NCBI RefSeq assembly: GCF_021976095.1
Contig: NW_025813515.1
Span: 1-64,000, forward strand
DNA from: Xenia sp. Carnegie-2017
Taxonomy: Eukaryota; Cnidaria; Anthozoa; Malacalcyonacea; Xeniidae
Direction of reading: 5' to 3'
DNA: 64,000 nt
Of the stretch, positions 58,901 to 64,000 are shown one piece after another. The translations under genes were made by a program, and so were the position numbers. The notes beneath the pieces were generated by a model. It did not search any database, had not been told where the DNA came from, and saw only the letters and a list, made by a program, of their open reading frames with translations. Every line of letters starts with the position of its first letter. Positions within the stretch are counted from its first letter, which is position 1.

Positions 58901-61900
58901 CTGAATGACGGCATAAACAGATGCGTTATGAAATTGTTTACTGGCAACCAATCATGATGTGTGTGCACTTTTTATTTAGTGTAATAAATTATGTTAGAAA
59001 AACATGTTTGAGTTGTCCGTTGCTTAAATTGTCCAGCAAAGTGCGAAGATCATATCTTGATTTAATTTCAAACACCGCACTGCATAAAACATTCTTTAAT
59101 TAAGGTGTATAGCACTCCTATGTAATTTGTAACTATATATATATATATATACTTTCAGGACATTCCATCTGGTGGCGTTGACAAATGGTTTCCATTGCAA
59201 GCAAGATCAGCGAAGTCAAAAACAAGTGGAGATTGTCATCTTGTTCTTAGACTCGTCGGTGTTCAAGTAAGACACACTTGGAACAAATGTCATTTTATTT
59301 TCCAACAAACCATTTTCATGAACGAATATGATATCTGAAATCATGTTTATGTTCTAATAAATTACCGAATGAATGTTTTTTTGGGAAGTATTTAACAGTG
59401 CAGTGGGAACCAAACCAAAAATGTCATTTGTCCGTTCACTTAATTAATCAGTAGCTATAATCTATAAGAAGGAGAAAATCTTCTGTCAAATGATGTACCC
59501 ATCAAGATACAGGAAATTTGGAACGTTGAATCGATTTTTAATTAACCAATTAGAATGCCTATTTTGCAAAGTTATTCAACAATTGCTTAAAGAATGTTTG
59601 TCAAGCAAGATGCATTTGCGCGCTTTTGTTTATGTTTACATCGATAGTTTTTAAGCTTGTGACACACTGAAGTCAATTTCGTCAATACATCGTCTAATTT
59701 ATCTGAAAAGTTAGCAAAATAATTGATTAAAAACTCTATTTTACATGAATGGTTACGGTTTGTCTAAGTTGAATGGACTACAACAACACAATCCGCCATT
59801 TTCTCTACCCACAAATTGGCCGTAGAGCTGTGATTACGTATCGCGCAATGCATCTTGGTTGACACACATTCTTTAATGCTATTAAATACGTTTAATATTT
59901 GATTAGAGCGATAATGGCATTCGAAAAGAATCTTCAAAGACCAGCTCATCCAGCAGTGTCAGTTACTCGGTTTTTCTGAAGTCATTTGTAGTTTATGACG
60001 GAGATCATGCTGGGGTGAGTGTCCTCGCGTATATTTTATGTACATTTATGGATATTCTTAGAGGAGGTCCTTGAGGTGCTATTCTTTGGCGATCGAGAAA
60101 ATACCTTACTTTTGATTTCTTTGGTTATGAATAACAAAGAATGATAAGATCTGCTTTAAAGCAAAAAAGTGCCTTTACCATTCTGAAGAAATGTGTATCA
60201 AATGTATATTTAGCGTGTCCAACATTTGAATTGCGATTTTCCATAGTCAAGATTAAAACCGTTGTCATCATTTTACCATTACATTTCTTCCTGCATCCAT
60301 TAATGTCACTCTTGTGACTTCTTGGTCTTTGGCTCCGATTATGTTGTATTTGCTTTACCGATGTGAATGATAACGTTTGCTAAAATTTTGTGTATTAAGG
60401 ATGACGTGTTCGGAAGTGGAGAAATTTCCAGATTTGCTCAATGGGTATTGCATCAATATGCAATTCAAAATAACATCTCTCACTTACAAAAAGCCATAAG
60501 GTACGTAAAGTATTATAGAAATATGGGATGAGGGCGAAGTGTTCCTTTTCATGAACCAGTTAGCTAGTAACAGGATGAAACGATGAACCTTTATACGTAC
60601 CTGCTAACTCTTTTACTCTGTCAATAGCATGGTAAGGGGGGGTGTGAACGTCCATTTTTTGCGGGGGGACTCCTGCACCTAACCAACACCTGCCTAACTG
60701 TTGAATTTATTGACGATATAACTTCCTTGTTGATGAGCCCGAATGAATTACTATTCAGCGGTAGCTCTGTCAAAATTTTATGCAACCGTCTCCATACCCC
60801 CAGCTTTAGACACTGACTTATAAGGAAATGTCATTTGGATTAAACCTCGCTGACAGTTTTTGACTTTTAGTGGACATATAGGCTCAGAATAATGATTATA
60901 CAGAAGGGTCACTCAGGTGTGCAATGCGTTCTCATATCGGCCATTATTCCAGCCAGATGATTAGGATTTCTCAGTTGTTTCCAACCATTAAAATTACAGA
61001 CGTCAATACTTAATAAGGAATTTAAGTTTCTTTTGACTTAAGAAATGACTTCGGATCATTTTAGAGGTTGGAAAAAGTCAAAAACCCTAATCATCTGGCA
61101 GGAATAATGGCGGCCACCATGGGCGGCACGACATGCGCGAGGACAAAAGCATCAAAGGTTCCGACACGAGTGACTCTTCTGTATATTCTTATTCTGTGCT
61201 ATAGGTATAACCTCACCACACAGTGTCGTTATTGCCTGGTGTATCTCTATACCCCACCAGTCCGATTGTAATGGTTATTAACGATTGGTCATTTGTAATG
61301 TTTAGTGAATGGGAAGTTTACAGTTGGTATCATCAAACACGTTCATTAAAGTATTCTTTCTTGGAGAAATTGTTGTCGAGTATAAATAATAAGTGGAAAT
61401 CTGGCGAATTGTCTTCAGCTGATGTAAGTGTTTTTATGATGTAACTATTGTTCATTCTGTGGGTCTGTATTTACATTCTTTGATAAGGGTTTATGATTGG
61501 TTAATGAGTATGAGTTAGTAAAACTCGAAACATGACTATTGTTCGCCGCGCGCTATTGTCTTATTCAATCAAATGGCAAACTCTTAAATAATAAGAAGAT
61601 AGTAACTGCTCTCTGTAGGTTAGTTTGTCTCATTCCTCAATATCAGGGGGAAAACCTCAGACATTGAGATTGCTTTGCGCGCCATAGCTTGGTCTAATGC
61701 ACGTATTCCTTGTTGGAGATTAGATTTTAAGGGTTTAAAATACGGATTTTATTTCAGGAGGAAATGTTTCATCAGTCTTTGGATTCTTTTGTTGAATTTT
61801 GTCTTCGTCTGATAAGTAATCACAGATCTCTTTATCCAGCAACTAACTCAATGAAATTACGTCGCTGTGCCAACATGTTAAAGTAAGTCCTTCATGAATG

Positions 61901-63782
61901 CAGGGCTTTCACGGGAGGGGAGTGTTAGTGAATGGGAAGTTTACAGTTGGTATCATCAATCACGGTCATTAACATATTCCTTCCTGGAGGAATTGTTGTC
62001 AATTTTAAATGATAAGTGGAAATCTGGCGAATTGTCTTCTACTGATGTAAATGGTTTAATCTCTTTACAATATTTTCACATATTTCAGTTGCATAAAGTC
62101 CATACAAAGCCTTCCTAACTATTGTGCAAGACGTGGTAATGATATCAGGGATGAAATATTGAATACTGTGAAGGTTTGTTACCAATGAAGCTCGCCAGTC
62201 TTCAAGTTTGGTAGTGCTAGGTTAAAGTGTTGTTAACGACACGAAATTTTATTTCAATTTTCTTTATTGTATAACAAAGAACTTATAAAATTACTTTATA
62301 ACCTCTTTAATATTGATTTTTTTACTTTTGTTTAATGCTAACTGTCGACAAAAATTACTATTTGTCAATGCTGATTATGCAATGTGATGTCATAACACGA
62401 TGTCATTTCAATGTTGAAGAAAAGTTACACATCTCTAAAAAGAAATAAAATAACTCAGTTCTATTAAAGAAGTTATTGAGTCATTTTAAATTTCCTTTAC
62501 AATGCAATCAAAAAACATTATGGTGAAATTTCGTGTCTTGAATACTTTTGGTGTTCACTTTATGTAAAAACAATACTTTTCAAAAAAAATAACCATAATT
62601 GTGATATGAAATTTACATAGCACAGCAAACTTGAAGGTTGGAATGATTACGCCACTCTTTGTTGTAATGCGGTTTACAAATTCAATAAACATGCTAAAAA
62701 AGAAACTAAAACTGGTTTTCCTCTTTGCTGCTTTGTCTCGTTTGTTTTTTGAACAAAAAAAGCACTCGATGAACTCGTGCCCATGCTCTTTTCTCGACAA
62801 GAGTAAATAGGATTGCGTGGCTTGTCATCATAGTTCTTCTTTTCTTTTAAATATTTTTGATCATTCTTAAAGTGATCTTAGGTTGCTCAAAACTTGCATA
62901 GTACTTTTTGAAAATTTCAAAAATCCATGGGACAGTCATAAAATTTTTTGTGAAGTAAATATAAGCACCATTGTAAAGTATATTTTAAAATTTCACTGTA
63001 CAATAGACACCGTTCGTGTAACCACCCCTGTTGTTGCTAGCAGGCTGTGGTCAATATTATTCTTTTTCATTGTCTTTTTTGAACAAATTTCAGGTTTCAG
63101 CTGAAAAATGGTACACTCTGCAATTCGCATGGCTAGAACCTAAAGATCAGGTGAAACTAATTTGAGATTATTGTGTACAATTTTAGTAGCACGTGAGATT
63201 AGCTTCAGGGGACTCAGTTAGAAAGATTGTAAATTTTTCTTCCTGAATGGCTTCCTTCCTGAAGCGTTATGGGACGTCTATACATACTTCATGAATGGAC
63301 ACCATGTTTTTTTGGTAACTAGTTTACCGACACTATGGTGGGCCATACAGTTGTGACGTCACGTATAAACGTCACGAAATAACAGCAGTAAACACAAATT
63401 CTAATAGTCATAAATTCTGTTTTCTTTATTGGTATAGCAACTAACATCTTTGATTGTAACAAGTTTTTTCCGATTTCGCTCTCAATATGCAATGAAATTT
63501 GAGACCTCGAGACTATTTTTATTCCTTTTAGACTCAAGCCAGTGCAATTTTGTCGCTCGTGTCTCTGTCCGAGGTTATTGTATGTGATTTGCTTAAAGCT
63601 ATCAAGTTCTATAGTAAAATATTCAACGAGTAAGTTCACTTGTTTATATGATGTGTCCGGAGTCATATTTTTGCTGTTTTTTTGTAAATAAAAACAGCTG
63701 TAACAGATTTCTTGTTGTTTTTTTCTTACCTAGAGTTGGTGTTGATTATTTCTTAACAACATATATGTCTTTGGAAAGACTG
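49976..63782 (+). CDS. BAIAP3: BAIAP3 / Munc13-4-like exocytosis protein, 5' part
   Basis: Exons: 49976-50175, 51331-51421, 52620-52829, 53235-53294, 53817-53844, 54799-54837, 55287-55464, 56312-56356, 57718-57795, 58351-58438, 59159-59266, 59907-60014, 60400-60500, 61306-61423, 61758-61882, 62089-62173, 63094-63150, 63532-63629, 63734-63782; phases agree throughout and the gene continues past the window. The protein primes Ca-dependent secretory or dense-core vesicle fusion. After an N-terminal helical region (CVELYSELLFIIRNQF) comes a C2 domain: VVEAKGVEAKDANGFSDPYC, the long loop with RRKTLNPKWNEIF, LHLDIWDHDEDT, MDDFLGFVEVPIK, GVDKWFPLQAR, CHLVLRLVGVQ. Ca-site acidic residues are kept (KDANGFSDPY, WDHDED). 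Then the start of the MUN/MHD region (EWEVYSWYHQTRSLKYSFLE, LYPATNSM, AEKWYTLQFAWLE). SDPYCMLGI and GVDKWF favour BAIAP3 over UNC13D. An orphan exon copy sits at 61929-62046. The 66-base open stretch at 51610-51675 could be an optional exon. Confidence 0.9.
53441..53722. mobile_element. Foldback element, family F copy 2
   Basis: Left end tgtttgaacccgggagtatt then tagaccgtccagg; inner arms aaggactgttggtgtt (left) and aacaccaacagtcctt (right), and gactaccgctaaggaagtcg, shared with copy 1. It lies in a BAIAP3-like intron. Confidence 0.75.
54014..54150. repeat. Truncated copy of the 55571-55815 MITE
   Basis: Contains gttagcgctatccattgaatag like the left end of the MITE at 55571, followed by related AT-rich interior. 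The right end is missing. Confidence 0.5.
54658..54722. repeat. Dispersed repeat pair, copy 1
   Basis: acatcaaaggttccgacacgagt followed by gac-cttctgt and tattctgtg is shared with 61140-61203. Family unknown. Confidence 0.6.
55571..55815. mobile_element. MITE with ~44 bp inverted termini
   Basis: Left end gggggcggttgcacgaagcc then cggatagcgttatccattgg; right end ccaatggataacgctatcc then ggcttcgtgcaaccggctcc. 245 bp, AT-rich centre, in a BAIAP3-like intron. Confidence 0.85.
55889..56087. mobile_element. Foldback element, family F copy 3
   Basis: Left end gtttggacacgagagtattg then gatcgtcca; right end caacctggacaatttacatc then gatactcacaagccaaacc. It carries the cagtccttttcaggact palindrome shared with the other copies. 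Confidence 0.75.
56672..57015. mobile_element. MITE with AAAGCACGTTCA / TGAACGTGCCTT ends
   Basis: Left end aaagcacgttcacacg pairs with right end cgtctgaacgtgcctt. The interior has an inner hairpin ggatggaaatagaac/ctattttcatcc and gtcggatccgac at the right. 344 bp, intronic. Confidence 0.65.
57016..57075. repeat. Fragment of family F foldback
   Basis: acaatccttttcgggactgc, accaacacatggatgatctac and gtttctg match the right half of family F copies (cagtccttttcaggactata, ccaacctggacaatttac). Confidence 0.5.
57460..57652. repeat. 95 bp tandem duplication in intron
   Basis: Two copies, aagttgtagctaaaatttg at 57480 and 57575, each running to tttttctaagcatccctgc and caaact. Several differences, so moderately old. 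It lies just upstream of the exon at 57718. Confidence 0.85.
60939..61114. repeat. Inverted-repeat element in intron
   Basis: Left ggccattattccagccagat then gattaggattt and gtttccaacc; right ggttggaaaaag, accctaatcatctggcagg then aataatggcggcc. 176 bp with arms of about 45-50 bp. Confidence 0.75.
61140..61203. repeat. Dispersed repeat pair, copy 2
   Basis: catcaaaggttccgacacgagt, then gactcttctgt and tattctgtg, as at 54658-54722. It follows directly after the inverted-repeat element. Confidence 0.6.
61306..61423 (+). other. BAIAP3-like exon A (in-frame copy)
   Basis: 118 bp exon coding EWEVYSWYHQTRSLKYSFLE then KLLSSINNKWKSGELSSAD. It is entered with two bases from the previous exon (phase 2) and leaves in phase 0 at GAT|GTAAGT, matching the next exon at 61758. 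A polypyrimidine-poor but usable acceptor (aatgtttag) precedes it. See 61929-62046 for its duplicate. Confidence 0.85.
61929..62046 (+). pseudogene. Orphan duplicate of exon A, out of phase
   Basis: 118 bp, same length as 61306-61423, with about 13 differences by my count; reads EWEVYSWYHQSRSLTYSFLE then ELLSILNDKWKSGELSSTD. It keeps an AG before and a GTAAAT donor after, but has no pyrimidine tract (gggaggggagtgttag). It sits between the exons at 61758-61882 and 62089-62173. Entry from the former is in phase, but exit into the latter is not: D|LHKVHTKPS then a stop. It is either skipped or acts as a nonsense (poison) exon. Confidence 0.8.
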
Positions 63783-64000
63783 GTATGTGTAAGTTCTCCT
63801 TGATGTAGCACGTGAACGCTTGCGCAGATTTTGTTGGTTCATGTAGTTAACATGTGATTGCATGCGCTTTGTTAACACCTGATCATCAATAAGGATATTT
63901 TCAGTTGCGGAAACTTTATGAAATATTGGGGAGGGGAGGGCTTGTCCTCAAGGCCTGAGATGTTCCAGGATGTTCCAGGTCATGCTTATAGGTATACCCC
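63783..64000. other. Start of an intron of the BAIAP3-like gene
   Basis: Follows the donor GTATGT at 63783. No exon seen before the window ends. Confidence 0.5.

Overview
The window is a piece of an AT-rich animal (metazoan) nuclear genome. Evidence: spliced genes with short GT-AG introns, a ribosomal protein gene (RPSA) with the animal-type tail, ECSIT, and a BAIAP3/Munc13-4-like gene. Foldback and hAT-type repeats are dense. I infer a cnidarian or another early-branching marine invertebrate from the flavour of the repeat families; the sequence alone does not prove it.

Left arm (1-13.7 kb). A small six-exon gene of unknown function (913-2491) is followed by a pseudokinase-like gene (4273-10656). 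The latter is split inside an exon by a 5.0 kb hAT transposon (5079-10113, target duplication ttcttagc). That hAT is itself split inside its transposase gene by a 1.9 kb non-autonomous hAT (5526-7454, target duplication ctgtgtag). Removing each insertion on paper restores the reading frame across its site. An unrecognised minus-strand gene (11033-11745) faces it. A short fossil LTR-element piece (13661-13902) abuts the next region.

Array (13.9-35.8 kb). One inverted partial unit and seven direct units of about 2.8 kb, plus a partial eighth, fill a third of the window. Each unit carries (a) ~115-145 bp sub-repeats with palindromic NRF-1-like sites (TGCGCATGCGCA), (b) a strong TATA box, (c) a GC-richer ~270 bp segment with several hairpins ending in a T-run, a candidate structured RNA, (d) two ~315-330 bp sub-repeats, and (e) on the minus strand, exon copies of a gene with a Rubicon-homology-like zinc motif. 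The right edge copy is diverged and joins minus-strand exon-like sequence at 36.1-36.4 kb, so the array looks like an amplified internal segment of that gene. This is the most unusual object here.

Middle (36-47 kb). An intronless SGNH/GDSL hydrolase (38428-39246), then ECSIT on the minus strand (40630-41740) divergent from RPSA (42962-46335). RPSA introns hold a long inverted repeat, a 76 bp tandem duplication, a perfect 28 bp hairpin and a foldback element.

Right arm (47-64 kb). A single-exon BTB/T1 (KCTD-like) gene (47367-47852) has a decayed second copy fragment near 49.1 kb. A BAIAP3-like gene runs from 49976 past the right end; its first C2 domain is complete with calcium-site acidic residues, and it contains an orphan duplicated exon whose splice phase does not fit.

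Base quality note: single missing bases at short homopolymers break ECSIT, the first gene, the minus-strand unknown and the kinase-like gene, while RPSA, BAIAP3, the hydrolase and the BTB gene read cleanly. Some breaks may be consensus errors rather than biology.
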